From: Leptolyngbya sp. PLA1 | Lineage (GTDB): Bacteria > Planctomycetota > Phycisphaerae > Phycisphaerales > UBA1924 | Assembly: GCA_021405315.1 (NCBI GenBank) | Contig: QWIH01000021.1 | Coordinates: forward strand, 1 to 58,116 | Reading direction: 5' to 3' | DNA: 58,116 nucleotides | Shown here: positions 1 through 8,249 of the stretch, piece after piece | How positions within the stretch are numbered: position 1 is the stretch's first letter | Layout: the number at the start of each line of letters is the position of its first letter | Notes under the pieces: generated by a model | What the model was told of the DNA's origin: nothing | What the model saw: the letters and a program-made list of their open reading frames with translations, nothing else | The model's database searches: none | Position numbers and translations under genes: made by a program

Positions 1-1192
1 GTGGGGGCTGCTCGCGGCGGGGTCCTGGCTCCCGCGCCGGGCCCGGCTCGCGGGCCTGCCTCTGCTCGCCCGGCTGCTCGGCCTCGCGAGACTGTCCGGA
101 CGGGCGCGGGGTCCCGGGGTCTCTGGCAGGCCGCGTCCCGGCCTGGGGTGCGCTCGGCCTGTTGCCGGGGCCACGCTCTCTCATCCCCCTCGCATCAGGC
201 TCGGGGCGTGGGGGCGCGACCGCGGCACCCGGAGCCGTGAGCTCTTCGATGGGGACGGCCACCCGGCGCGGCCTGCCATCGGACCCGAGCGCGTCGAGCT
301 CCACCAGCGCGAGCTGGGTCAGGATCTGCCCGTCGATCACGATGCCGTCGCCCTCGGGCGTGCCCACGCGGGATTTCTTGCGCGGGAGCTTCTTGCGGAG
401 TTCCTCGTACGTCGCGTCCTCGTAGCGAAGGCAGCACATCAGCCGCCCGCAGCGCCCGGAGATCTTCAACGGATCCAGCGTGGCCTTCTGGATCTTCGCG
501 GACTTCATCGAGATCGGCCTGAGCACCTTGAGAAAGTTCTTGCAGCAGCAATATTGGCCGCACTTCTCGTAGTCCGCGGTCAGGCGTGCCTCATCGCGGG
601 CGCCGACCTGGCGAACTTCCACGTGCGCCCGAAACTCGCGGCTGGCCTCGCGGATGAGGTCCCGCAGGTCTACACGCTCCTCGGACAGGCAATAGATCGT
701 GAGCGATTCGCCGCCCAGGATCGGCTCCACATCCACGATCCGCGCGGTGAACCCGATCCGGGCCGCGATGTCGCGCACGTGGGCCCGGATCCCGTGCTTG
801 CTCTGCTCGATCGCGGCCTGGCGGTCCAAATCTTCCTTCGTCGCGACGCGCAGCACGCGACCGTCGGTGAAGAACGGGTAGTCCCGGCCCCCGGAGTTGT
901 CGATGTACGAGAGCATCTCCTTGCGGGAGACGCTCTTGGAGCAGCCCGAGTTCGGGCAGGTGCTGGTCAGCATCTCGCCCAGTTCAACGCCCCGGAAGGT
1001 GCGGACCACCATCTTGCTCCCGCACCCGGGCTTGATGTCCCCCGAGTACGGAAACTCACCCACCAGGTTCATCGCGCCGAAGCGCACCACCAGCGTCTTG
1101 GGCGCACGCAGCGCCTCGTAGACCTTGCGGTCTTCCTCGGCGAGCGCGGCCTTCACATCGGCCTCGAACTGCGGCAGCGGGTGGATCGGCAT
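1..1192 (-). CDS. PSP1-domain protein (RicT/YaaT-like), C-terminus cut by window edge
   Basis: The reading frame starts at an ATG at 1192 and stays open to position 1, so the stop lies outside the window (about 397 codons seen). The core matches the PSP1 family: a Cys-rich CGQYCCCKNFLK segment (near residue 215) followed by KISGRCGRLMCCLRYED (near residue 240). In Bacillus this family (RicT/YaaT) works with RicA and RicF in RNA processing and phosphorelay control; in this organism the role is inferred only. The N-terminal 100 residues carry two further Cys (TCPNSGCSKS), which I do not recognise from the Bacillus protein. After the core comes a P/R/E/G-rich, probably disordered tail of at least 65 residues. 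The ATG lies 4 bp after the stop of the upstream small gene, which suggests co-transcription. The family call is firm; the exact function is not. Confidence 0.85.
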   Translation of the reverse strand, partial: MPIHPLPQFEADVKAALAEEDRKVYEALRAPKTLVVRFGAMNLVGEFPYSGDIKPGCGSKMVVRTFRGVELGEMLTSTCPNSGCSKSVSRKEMLSYIDNSGGRDYPFFTDGRVLRVATKEDLDRQAAIEQSKHGIRAHVRDIAARIGFTARIVDVEPILGGESLTIYCLSEERVDLRDLIREASREFRAHVEVRQVGARDEARLTADYEKCGQYCCCKNFLKVLRPISMKSAKIQKATLDPLKISGRCGRLMCCLRYEDATYEELRKKLPRKKSRVGTPEGDGIVIDGQILTQLALVELDALGSDGRPRRVAVPIEELTAPGAAVAPPRPEPDARGMRERGPGNRPSAPQAGTRPARDPGTPRPSGQSREAEQPGEQRQAREPGPAREPGPRREQPP

Positions 1193-1196
1193 GGTG

Positions 1197-1511
1197 TCAG
1201 GGCCCGCCCAGACTGCGCGCCCGGGCCTCGGCAAAGAGCTCTCCCAGAGGGATGCGCTGCATGAGCTGCACGCCCTGACGGGCGTCGGTGCGATAGGTAA
1301 ACAGTGCCTCGTTCCGCTCGTCGAGGATCACCAGAACGTCCTCGTTGCCCGCGCTCGCCGTCAGAACCGTCAGCCCCCCGATGCGGCTCACCACCGCCGC
1401 CTCGGCGGGCGCCGCACGCAGCAGGTGCAGTCCGATGAGCGCCGCAAGAACCCCGGCGAGCACCCAGAGGGCGGGGGCCGAGCCGCGGGAGTTTCGAGCA
1501 ACATGGTGCAT
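1197..1511 (-). CDS. Small secreted or membrane-anchored hypothetical protein, 104 aa
   Basis: The start is the ATG at 1511, preceded by a strong AAAGGAG six bases upstream; longer in-frame starts lack such a site. The protein has a short basic N-terminus, a hydrophobic segment at about residues 12-34 (signal peptide or anchor) and a small beta-rich domain containing VLVILDERNEALFTYR. It resembles the neighbouring 102-residue protein in size and plan (single N-terminal hydrophobic segment, then a domain that reads like a stored value or one beta-propeller blade). No family is recognised. It sits 11 bp after its neighbour's stop and 4 bp before the PSP1 gene, so all three are probably one transcript. 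Confidence 0.7.
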   Translation of the reverse strand: MHHVARNSRGSAPALWVLAGVLAALIGLHLLRAAPAEAAVVSRIGGLTVLTASAGNEDVLVILDERNEALFTYRTDARQGVQLMQRIPLGELFAEARARSLGGP

Positions 1512-1522
1512 GTCTACTCCTT

Positions 1523-1831
1523 TCACCGTCCCGGGGTTTGGCGCTGATCGGCGCCCATGGCCCGGTAGCCCACGGCGGTCATGGCCTGCCGGGATTGGTC
1601 CCACTTCAGCGCCACGATCTCCTGGTTGCTCGCGTCGACCACGTACACCACATCCGACCCGCCCGAGTTGGACTTGCCCGCCACCAGCGTGTACTCGCCC
1701 CGGGCACGGGCGGGCGGACCGGACGCGTTCTGCGCGTCCGCGCGGCTCGCCACCGCCAGCACGATCAGCGTCGCGGCGAGCGCCAGGTTCAGGATGATCA
1801 GCCCGGGACGGGTTGACAGAGTCGCACGCAT
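1523..1831 (-). CDS. Small secreted or membrane-anchored hypothetical protein, 102 aa
   Basis: The ATG at 1831 is preceded by GGAGG at suitable spacing. Residues 10-32 form a hydrophobic segment ending in ASRADAQ, which looks like a signal peptidase I site. The mature part is about 70 residues and contains DVVYVVDASNQEIVALKWD, similar in layout to VLVILDERNEALFTYR of the next gene. The pair therefore look like diverged duplicates or partners. No known family is recognised. It lies upstream of the 104-residue gene in the same run. Confidence 0.7.
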   Translation of the reverse strand: MRATLSTRPGLIILNLALAATLIVLAVASRADAQNASGPPARARGEYTLVAGKSNSGGSDVVYVVDASNQEIVALKWDQSRQAMTAVGYRAMGADQRQTPGR

Positions 1832-1899
1832 GGCTGCCTCCGATCCGCGTCGCCGCGTTGTCTTGGCGGGTGCGGGCCAGTGTCTCGGCGAGGACGGGC

Positions 1900-2139
1900 T
1901 CAGTCCTGGTGGCCGCGCTTGGCGGGCATCAGGCTGGCGAAGAGCGTCAGGGCCGCGATCAGGAACACCACCAGCAGGGTCATGAGGGTCGGGGGGGTGT
2001 CGGGCTTCGCGGGCGTCGGAGTCGCCGGAAGACCCGTGGGCGCCTGCTGGGCCATCGCGACCGCGGCGCTCAGGGCCACGCCACCGATCCAGCCAATCGC
2101 ACGAGTGCACACCACCGTTGCGCGGGAGAGCGTGTTCAT
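1900..2139 (-). CDS. Small membrane protein, 79 aa
   Basis: I chose the ATG at 2139 (MNTLSR...) over the ATG 18 bases upstream because it gives a compact signal peptide ending ALSAAVAMAQQ. A Pro/Thr-rich linker follows, then a second hydrophobic helix (TLMTLLVVFLIAALTLFASLM) and a short basic tail. This is the plan of a small exported protein anchored by a C-terminal helix. No family is recognised. It precedes the two small secreted proteins in the same direction and probably shares their transcript. Confidence 0.6.
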   Translation of the reverse strand: MNTLSRATVVCTRAIGWIGGVALSAAVAMAQQAPTGLPATPTPAKPDTPPTLMTLLVVFLIAALTLFASLMPAKRGHQD

Positions 2140-2175
2140 GGTGCCATGGTACGTCACCCGGCGCTCCGGGGTTTC

Positions 2176-2835
2176 TCAGCCCCGCCGCGGGAACGCGTCC
2201 ATCGCCGGGAGCGGGGGGAGGGGGTCCTCCAGACGCTCCGCGAGAGGATGCCAGCCCACATGCAGGCCCTCGGGGAGCGCGTTCGGCGAGGGGGGCGCCA
2301 GCGGCCCGCTCAGGCGGTCAAACGCGGCCGGGGCGAGATCTACCGTCCGCCACCTCGGGCTCCGGATACGCATCGCCGCCTTGTAGTCCGCCACCCTGAT
2401 GGTGCGAAGCGCGTACCAGCGGTCGGCGTGCTCGAACAGTTCCTCGAAGAGGGCGTCTCGCGGCAACTGGTCGCACCAGTAGACAAACACCAGCACGGCC
2501 TCAAAGCCGGGGCCGAAGAGGCGCTCCCAGCGCGACAGTGAGTCGATGTCGTCCTGGGTGGTCCAGCATTCCAGCCGGGGAGGCCGGGAAGAAGACTCGC
2601 GGGTCCGCGGGGCGATGCGACGGCCTTTCACCTCCACCAGAAGGCTCGAACCATGGCCATACACCACGAGGTCGAAGTTCTTCAGAGACCCGGCAGCGTC
2701 GGCCGCCCGGGGGGGCGGGGCGTCCGGCAGGAGCGCCTTGCGGGCCTCCTGCACCGCGAGGTACGGGATGCGCCGCTGGCGAAGATACGCCTCCAGGGCC
2801 TGCTCGTAGTGATGCCGGCGCTGCATGCGCGCCAT
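2176..2835 (-). CDS. HYExAFE-family protein with a PD-(D/E)XK-like nuclease motif
   Basis: The protein is 219 residues. Its N-terminus carries HHYEQALEAYLRQRRIPY, matching the HYExAFE-type family found in planctomycetes. The next conserved part, FDLVVYG then LLVEVKGR (residues about 54-71), has the D...E-x-K spacing of PD-(D/E)XK nucleases and Holliday-junction resolvases. The rest contains WTTQDDIDSLSRWERLFG and a hydrophobic strand followed by W and C residues. The nuclease reading is my inference; biochemical function is not established as far as I know. It sits between the methyltransferase gene and the small membrane proteins on the same strand. Confidence 0.75.
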   Translation of the reverse strand: MARMQRRHHYEQALEAYLRQRRIPYLAVQEARKALLPDAPPPRAADAAGSLKNFDLVVYGHGSSLLVEVKGRRIAPRTRESSSRPPRLECWTTQDDIDSLSRWERLFGPGFEAVLVFVYWCDQLPRDALFEELFEHADRWYALRTIRVADYKAAMRIRSPRWRTVDLAPAAFDRLSGPLAPPSPNALPEGLHVGWHPLAERLEDPLPPLPAMDAFPRRG

Positions 2836-2873
2836 GATACCGGGTGCGCCGGCGGACGCCCCGAGTACCGCGG

Positions 2874-3737
2874 TCAGCCTTGGGGCTCGCGACGCGTCGC
2901 CACCAGCTCAAAGACGGGCGGGAGGAGCACGAACGCCCCGGGATCGTTCGCCGCCCTGGCCCACGCGGCGTGGAAGGCGGCCTCGTCGTCGCGCGTCAGG
3001 AACCCGTTCTCCACCAGGCGCGGAACGTAGTTCTGCCAGAACGAGTTGGGCCAGCTCCACATGGTGCTGTCCGGTCGCGCCAGCCTCTGCACCACCTCGA
3101 TCGACGTCACCTCGAACCCGTGCCTCAGGAACATGCCCGGGAGCTTGCCCATCACATCCGTGTCGCCACCCCGCGACCGCCAGGACGCGCCCACGGCGCT
3201 GATGACGCGGCTGAAAGCCTCGCAGCGAGGTGCGAGCGTCAGGCTTCGCTCGTAGTTGAAGTAGTCCTGCACCGCAACCTTGCCGCCCGGCTTGATGAGA
3301 CGGGCCAGGCCGCGGACCACATCCTCCGGGCGCGAGAGGAAGCAGAACACCCATCGCGCGTACGCGAGGTCGATCTGCCCGGCTTCGTCCGCGAGCACGG
3401 TCCCGATGTCCTGCACGTCGCCCAGCACGCGCTCGATGTGGTGCGCCTTGCGGGCAACGGCCTGATCGTGGAGCTGCTTCAGGAACGACGCGGACTCATC
3501 CACGGCAACCACGCGGCCCGTCGGGCCGACGATCTGCGAGAGATCCAGCGACGCGTGCCCGGGGCCGCAGCCGAGGTCCAGCACCGTCTGGCCCGGCTTG
3601 ACCCCGGCCCGCTCCCACAACGAATGAGCCGCGGCGGACCAGAGCCGGTGCTGCAGGCCCAGGCGCACGGACTCGTCCTGCCCCGTGCCAAGGACGTAGG
3701 GGGAAGACTCGGGCTGGATGGCGTGGCTCTGGGGCAT
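2874..3737 (-). CDS. Class I SAM-dependent methyltransferase, 287 aa
   Basis: The start is the ATG at 3737, preceded by GAGAGAGTGACC. Motif I is clear (VLDLGCGPGHASLDL, residues about 55-70), followed by an acidic strand end (VVAVDESASFL) and a motif II/III region (IDLAYARWVFCFL, then LIKPGGKVAVQDYF). This is the methyltransferase type 11/25 layout (UbiE-like). The substrate is unknown. The C-terminal part (MWSWPNSFWQNYVPRLVENGFL) resembles substrate-side domains of small-molecule methyltransferases. It is divergent from uvrC, with about 200 bp between the two starts. Confidence 0.85.
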   Translation of the reverse strand: MPQSHAIQPESSPYVLGTGQDESVRLGLQHRLWSAAAHSLWERAGVKPGQTVLDLGCGPGHASLDLSQIVGPTGRVVAVDESASFLKQLHDQAVARKAHHIERVLGDVQDIGTVLADEAGQIDLAYARWVFCFLSRPEDVVRGLARLIKPGGKVAVQDYFNYERSLTLAPRCEAFSRVISAVGASWRSRGGDTDVMGKLPGMFLRHGFEVTSIEVVQRLARPDSTMWSWPNSFWQNYVPRLVENGFLTRDDEAAFHAAWARAANDPGAFVLLPPVFELVATRREPQG

Positions 3738-3945
3738 GGTCACTCTCTCGGAAAACCCATGGTAGGAATCAAGACCGGCGTCCTCTCTATCGGATAGACG
3801 GGCCGGATCAGGGCGCGCATTGCGGGCGATGACATCGGGTTTCCGGTCCAATACCCACCGGGGACTGGTTCGCCATCTGCTCGGCCCCCCGCGCGACCGC
3901 CCCCCACCGATCGCCGATGCACGCCGCGATACCCTTCCAGCGCCG

Positions 3946-5343
3946 ATGGACGACGCGAACCAGACCGGGACCGAGGACGGCCCGCTCCCCGCGTGGGGCA
4001 CCGAGTCGCGAGAGGTCCGCCTTCAACGCCTCCTGCGCAAGGCCCGCGCACTCCCCCGCACCCCGGGCGTCTACCTCATGAAGGACCACAAGGGGGTCGT
4101 GCTGTACGTCGGCAAGGCCCTCGCCCTGCCCGACCGCGTGTCGTCGTACTTCGTTCCCTCGGCGGACCTCGGCTTCCAGAAGCAGGCGATGCTCGACCTG
4201 GTGCACGACTTCGAAACCCTCGAGTGCGAGGGCGAGTGGGAGGCCCTGCTCGCCGAGAACCGGCTGATCAAGGACATCAAGCCCCGCTTCAACGTGAAGC
4301 TCACCGACGACAAGACCTTCCCGTACCTCGCCGTCACGACGCGCGAGGATTTCCCGCGCGTGGTCGTGACGCGGGCGCCCGCGTCCGAGGAACTCCGCGG
4401 GGCCAAGGTCTACGGCCCCTTCACCAACGCCGGCGCGCTCCGCGAGGCGGTGGCCATCCTGCAGCGGGTCTTCCGGTTCCGCACCTGCTCGCTGGACATC
4501 GTGAGCAATGACCCGAAGAACGCTCGCTTCCGCCCGTGCCTGCTCTACGCCATCAACCAGTGCACCGCGCCCTGCGCCGACAAGATCTCCCGGGACGCCT
4601 ACCGCGAGGACATCGCGCGATTCACCCGCTTCCTCGAGAGCAAGCGCAGCGTCATGCTCCGCGAGCTGCGCACCGACATGGAGCGCGCGTCCGCGGATCA
4701 GCGGTTCGAGCAGGCCGCCGCGATCCGCGACCAGATCCGCGCCATCGAGCGGCTCGACGAGCGGGGGTCCCGCGCGCAGCAGTGGCAACCCGAGACCGAG
4801 CAGGTCATCATCGATCCCGCCTCCTCGCTCCGAAGCCTCCAGAAAACCCTCGGCCTTTCCGAGCCCATCCGCTGCATCGAGTGCATCGATATCGCGCACC
4901 TCAAGGGGGGCGAGACCGTCGGCAGCAAGGTCTCCTTCGTCGACGGCAGGCCCTGCAAGAGCGAGTACCGACGCTTCAGGATCAAGTCCGTCGAGGGCGG
5001 GAACGACGACTACGCCAGCATCCGCGAGGTCGTCAGCAGACGCTACCGGGAGGCCGGCGACGGCCAGGAGATGTACCCGGACGTCATCGTCATCGACGGC
5101 GGCCTGGGCCAGCTCCACGCGGCCCTCGAGGTCTTCGATCTCCTCAACGTCAAGCCCCCCATGGTCATCAGCCTCGCCAAGAAGGAAGAGCTCATCTACG
5201 TCCAGCGGAAGAGCGCGCCGATCCGCCTCCCGCGAACAAACCCGGGGCTGAGGCTGGTCCAGGCCATCCGCGATGAAGCGCACCGCTTCGCGCAGCACTA
5301 CCACCATGTGCTGCGCCGCAAGAAGACGCTGGACGAGGAGTAA
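3946..5343 (+). CDS. uvrC: UvrABC system protein C lacking the C-terminal HhH domain
   Basis: UvrC makes the two incisions in nucleotide excision repair. The GIY-YIG 3'-incision domain is at the N-terminus (GVYLMKDHKG, then YVGKA, residues 41-58). A central Cys-containing linker follows (FRPCLLYAINQCTAPC), then the UVR motif (RFEQAAAIRDQIRAIE) and the RNase-H-like 5'-incision domain (CIECIDIAHLKGGETVGS and VIVIDGGLGQL). I chose the ATG at 3946 because upstream in-frame codons give a basic low-complexity extension outside the family. At 465 residues it is much shorter than the usual 600 or so: it ends right after EAHRFAQHYHHVLRRKK, so the tandem helix-hairpin-helix region is absent. It converges directly on the next gene with no gap. 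Confidence 0.93.
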   Translation: MDDANQTGTEDGPLPAWGTESREVRLQRLLRKARALPRTPGVYLMKDHKGVVLYVGKALALPDRVSSYFVPSADLGFQKQAMLDLVHDFETLECEGEWEALLAENRLIKDIKPRFNVKLTDDKTFPYLAVTTREDFPRVVVTRAPASEELRGAKVYGPFTNAGALREAVAILQRVFRFRTCSLDIVSNDPKNARFRPCLLYAINQCTAPCADKISRDAYREDIARFTRFLESKRSVMLRELRTDMERASADQRFEQAAAIRDQIRAIERLDERGSRAQQWQPETEQVIIDPASSLRSLQKTLGLSEPIRCIECIDIAHLKGGETVGSKVSFVDGRPCKSEYRRFRIKSVEGGNDDYASIREVVSRRYREAGDGQEMYPDVIVIDGGLGQLHAALEVFDLLNVKPPMVISLAKKEELIYVQRKSAPIRLPRTNPGLRLVQAIRDEAHRFAQHYHHVLRRKKTLDEE

Positions 5344-5955
5344 CTACTCCCCGCGGTCGGGCGGATACTCCCGCGCCTGGGCCGCGAGCGCCTGCTCGAG
5401 CTCTGCGCGCGGCACGAGCTTCACCGCGCCGTCCGCGTAGGCGACCACCACTGTCTTGATCGAGGGCGGCAGCGCGGTCAGATCCTCGTGGAAGAAGATC
5501 GTGGTCGACGGATTGCGGATCTCGCTCAGCAGCAACTGCCTGCCCTTCCTCCCCGGAGGGGCGGCGTACACGAAGTCCGGCCCCGGGCCATCGATCCGCC
5601 GACTGTCAAGCATGGGCTCGACCCCGCCTCCCAGGTAGGAGTTCAGCGTGTCCGCCCATCCCGCGTTCGCGGGCACACGGTCCTTGAAGTCGGTCGCGTA
5701 CGAGTGGACCGCCACCATCAACTGCCGCGCGTTGGAGAGAGCGACCGTGGCCTTCGCTGCCTCCTTGGCCTTGCCCAGCGCCGGCATCAGGATCAGGAAC
5801 ACGCCCCCGCAGATCAGAACCATGAGCACGCCGATGATCGACAGCACGATCGCGACGGTCTTGGTCGCGGAGCCCTGAGGCGGCGGGCCGCCCGCGGGGG
5901 GCGTGCCGACGGGCTGACCGGCGGGGAACGGGGGAGGTGGCGGAACTTGGCTCAT
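5344..5955 (-). CDS. Pseudopilin/DUF1559-like membrane protein, 203 aa
   Basis: The start is the ATG at 5955. A Pro-rich cytoplasmic N-terminus (residues 1-30) leads to one membrane helix (VAIVLSIIGVLMVLICGGVFLILM, about residues 33-57). A pseudopilin-like segment follows (PALGKAKEAAKATVALSNARQL), then a periplasmic domain ending in VVVAYADGAVKLV, which resembles the ADG ending of planctomycete DUF1559 proteins. Its stop codon directly abuts the uvrC stop. The role is unknown; an envelope or secretion-related function is inferred from the fold only. Confidence 0.65.
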   Translation of the reverse strand: MSQVPPPPPFPAGQPVGTPPAGGPPPQGSATKTVAIVLSIIGVLMVLICGGVFLILMPALGKAKEAAKATVALSNARQLMVAVHSYATDFKDRVPANAGWADTLNSYLGGGVEPMLDSRRIDGPGPDFVYAAPPGRKGRQLLLSEIRNPSTTIFFHEDLTALPPSIKTVVVAYADGAVKLVPRAELEQALAAQAREYPPDRGE

Positions 5956-6014
5956 GGGCGTGCTCCCGAGGGGCCGGAGACGGGCGTCCCGGTCTGCCAC
6001 AGCCTATCAGAAAC

Positions 6015-6509
6015 TCAGAGCGGGCCGGGCCCCAGAATGGTGATGCCGTGGGCGGGGGCGGTCGCCATGATGCGACCGATGATCTCCGCGTCGGTGGGCG
6101 GGCCACCCGAGGCCCCGGCAAGCCCCACGACGTCATAGAACTTCTCGAAGTTCTCGCCCGGCGTCACCAGCAGCACCATCCGCGCCGGCCTGCCCGAACA
6201 GTTCTTGAAGCAGTGAGGAACGCCCCTGGGCCCGAAGATGGTCGCGCCCGCCGCGGCAACCAGCCGCGCGCCATTCACAGAGAACGTCACCTCGCCCTCG
6301 ATGACGAAGAACGTCTCGTCCTCGTGCGTGTGCACGTGCAGGGGCGTGCCGCCCCCCGGTGGCAGGAAGTAGTCCGAGAGGAGCATCGTGCCGCCCGAAT
6401 CCTTCGAGGTGATCTTGTGCACAAGGGAGTCACCCCCCGGACCGTGAAGGGGACGCCCTTCCCCCGGGGGAACAAACTTCGGAGCGCGCGTCGCGGGTTT
6501 CTGAGTCAT
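6015..6509 (-). CDS. Cupin-domain protein, 164 aa
   Basis: The ATG at 6509 overlaps the stop of the glycosyltransferase gene (ATGA), so the two are probably translationally coupled. A single cupin barrel is visible: motif 1 PLHVHTHEDETFFVIEGEVTF (metal ligands H-x-H and E) and motif 2 FGPRGVPHCFKN (third His). It resembles quercetinase-like or sugar-handling cupins; the substrate cannot be told. Coupling to a glycosyltransferase suggests carbohydrate metabolism, but this is inference. Confidence 0.8.
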   Translation of the reverse strand: MTQKPATRAPKFVPPGEGRPLHGPGGDSLVHKITSKDSGGTMLLSDYFLPPGGGTPLHVHTHEDETFFVIEGEVTFSVNGARLVAAAGATIFGPRGVPHCFKNCSGRPARMVLLVTPGENFEKFYDVVGLAGASGGPPTDAEIIGRIMATAPAHGITILGPGPL

Positions 6510-7771
6510 GGGCCGATCGTACCGCGTCCTTCGTACACGCGGCTCAGCCCGGCCACCATCGCCTCCACACTGAACGCCTCGCGGCATTCGTCGCGGCCCC
6601 TCGCCGCAAGGTCCCGCCGGGCCTGCGGGTTCTCCGCACACCACGTGATCGCGTCCCGAAGACCGGCGAGATCCGCAGGCCGGACCAGCCGCCCCGTCTC
6701 CATGTCACGGCAGACCTCGCCCGTCCCGTCCACGTCGTACGCCACAGGGCACACGCCCGCCAGCAGCGCCTGCGGCACGGTGCGGGGCAGGCCCTCGCGA
6801 TACGACGGGTGCGCCAGCACGTCCATCGACCGGATGAGCCCCGGGATCTCATCCGGAGGCACGAGCCCCGTGAGCAGCACCTGCGCACCGTGAGGTGGGC
6901 GAGCGCCCCGGTCGAGTTCGGCCACCGTCAGCCCCAGCCCGCTCGCCTTCGCCGTCAGCCGCTCGCGCCACCAGCCGTCACCCACCCAGAGCAGTTTCCA
7001 ACGCCGCTGCCCGCGCAGCGTCTCGGCCAGGGCGTCGAGCAGATCGTCGTGCCCCTTGTGCTGGGCAAGCCGGGCCACGGTGCCAACCACGAAATCGCTC
7101 TCCGAAAGGCCGAGCCTCGCACGCACCTCGGCGCGGGTGTGGCCGCTCGCCGCCGCGAGGAACGGCGCCACCTCCATGCCCGAGCGCACCGTGACGTACT
7201 GCTCAGGTCTTCCGATCCGCCTAGCCAGAAACTCTCGAGTCATCGCGTCCGCCACGCTCACGATGCTGTGGCACCGCCGCGCCGCATAGCGCTCCGCGAG
7301 CGTGTACGCCGCATTCATCATCCGCACGCGCAGCCTTCGCGGGCCCGAGCCCTCGACCGGCATGAAGGGCGGGCCGTGGATGGTGTGCACCACCCGGCAG
7401 GGCCATGCAGCCGCCCCGTGACTCTCGCTCCACGCCGCGGCCCGACCCAGCACCCCCGCCTTGCTGCTGTGCGTGTGCACTACGTCCGGCTTCAGCACCC
7501 GGCAGAGCTGCCGGAGCTCCCGGACCGCGCGCCGGTCGTTCACCGGGCTCACGTCCCGGCACAGGTGGGGCACCACGTGCGTCGTGATGCCGCGCCCGTC
7601 CGGCGTGCGAAAGTCACGGACCCGTTCCAGCAGCGATCCCTCGGGGCCATAGATCGGGCCAAAGGCGAGGTGGACGTCGTGGCCCAGCCGCGCCTGCCCC
7701 TCGCAGGACAGGACCGTGTTCTCCTGGCTGCCCCCCAGGATCAATCGGGTTGAGACGTGGAGGATGCGCAC
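6506..7771 (-). CDS. GT4-family glycosyltransferase, 421 aa
   Basis: The start is put at the GTG at 7771, because the family begins with a strand like this one (VRILHVSTRLILGGSQ). A second GTG lies 21 bases upstream. The N-terminal Rossmann domain has the GGSQENT loop and HTHSSKAGVLGR. The C-terminal domain has VGDGWWRERL and the GT4 donor-site region SYREGLPRTVPQALLAGVCPVAYDVDGTGEV with the expected E-x7-E-like pattern partly replaced. It probably adds a sugar to an exopolysaccharide or glycolipid at the inner membrane. It overlaps the end of the upstream zinc-ribbon gene by about 30 bp and the cupin gene by 4 bp. Confidence 0.88.
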   Translation of the reverse strand: MRILHVSTRLILGGSQENTVLSCEGQARLGHDVHLAFGPIYGPEGSLLERVRDFRTPDGRGITTHVVPHLCRDVSPVNDRRAVRELRQLCRVLKPDVVHTHSSKAGVLGRAAAWSESHGAAAWPCRVVHTIHGPPFMPVEGSGPRRLRVRMMNAAYTLAERYAARRCHSIVSVADAMTREFLARRIGRPEQYVTVRSGMEVAPFLAAASGHTRAEVRARLGLSESDFVVGTVARLAQHKGHDDLLDALAETLRGQRRWKLLWVGDGWWRERLTAKASGLGLTVAELDRGARPPHGAQVLLTGLVPPDEIPGLIRSMDVLAHPSYREGLPRTVPQALLAGVCPVAYDVDGTGEVCRDMETGRLVRPADLAGLRDAITWCAENPQARRDLAARGRDECREAFSVEAMVAGLSRVYEGRGTIGP

Positions 7772-8229
7772 TCGCCCCGAAGCGTACCGCACTCCGGGCA
7801 GCGGTCGCCCGGAAGCCCCGCGCAGTCATAGCCGCACGACCGGCAGACGCCTCGGGGCCCGATCGACCATCGCCCGAGAGCCAGCGCCAGCAACGCACAG
7901 GAGGCCGCGACCGGGGCCCACAGCGGGAACACACCGGCCCCGGGTGTGGAAGGCGTCCACGAGTTGAACCAGTACGGACTGCCGGCCCGAGCCAGCAGCG
8001 AGACGTCCCACGACCACCCGCGGTGCGGCGGGGTCCAGGGCGCGGGACCCCACCACGCCCACATGACCGCGCCTCGGGCGACCGCGACCTCTGCGCCGCT
8101 CGTGCGGGTGCCCCTGATCCCGTGAATCTGCACCAGCAACGAGCCCGCGTACAGCGCATGAACCACCGAGGCCAGCACACCCGCCACCACCACCCCCGTG
8201 AACCCTCGTGACGCGCCCATCCGCCGCAT
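7741..8229 (-). CDS. Membrane protein with C-terminal zinc ribbon, 162 aa
   Basis: I chose the ATG at 8229 because GGGAG lies five bases upstream; a GTG at 8253 that overlaps the truA stop (GTGA) is a real alternative adding eight residues. Two membrane helices are visible (residues about 8-30 and about 95-115), separated by a Trp-rich loop. The C-terminus holds a four-Cys ribbon, CRSCGYDCAGLPGDRCPEC, typical of planctomycete membrane proteins. A protein with the same kind of ribbon at its N-terminus lies at 31958-32356. The function is unknown. Confidence 0.7.
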   Translation of the reverse strand: MRRMGASRGFTGVVVAGVLASVVHALYAGSLLVQIHGIRGTRTSGAEVAVARGAVMWAWWGPAPWTPPHRGWSWDVSLLARAGSPYWFNSWTPSTPGAGVFPLWAPVAASCALLALALGRWSIGPRGVCRSCGYDCAGLPGDRCPECGTLRGECASSTSQPD

Positions 8230-8249
8230 GACGGCTCCCAATCGCGACC

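Noticed and set aside
3808..5307. Long open frame on the strand opposite uvrC (about 499 codons)
   Set aside because: It has no recognisable domain and is rich in low-complexity E/V/D/G runs. It is a shadow of GC-rich uvrC coding.
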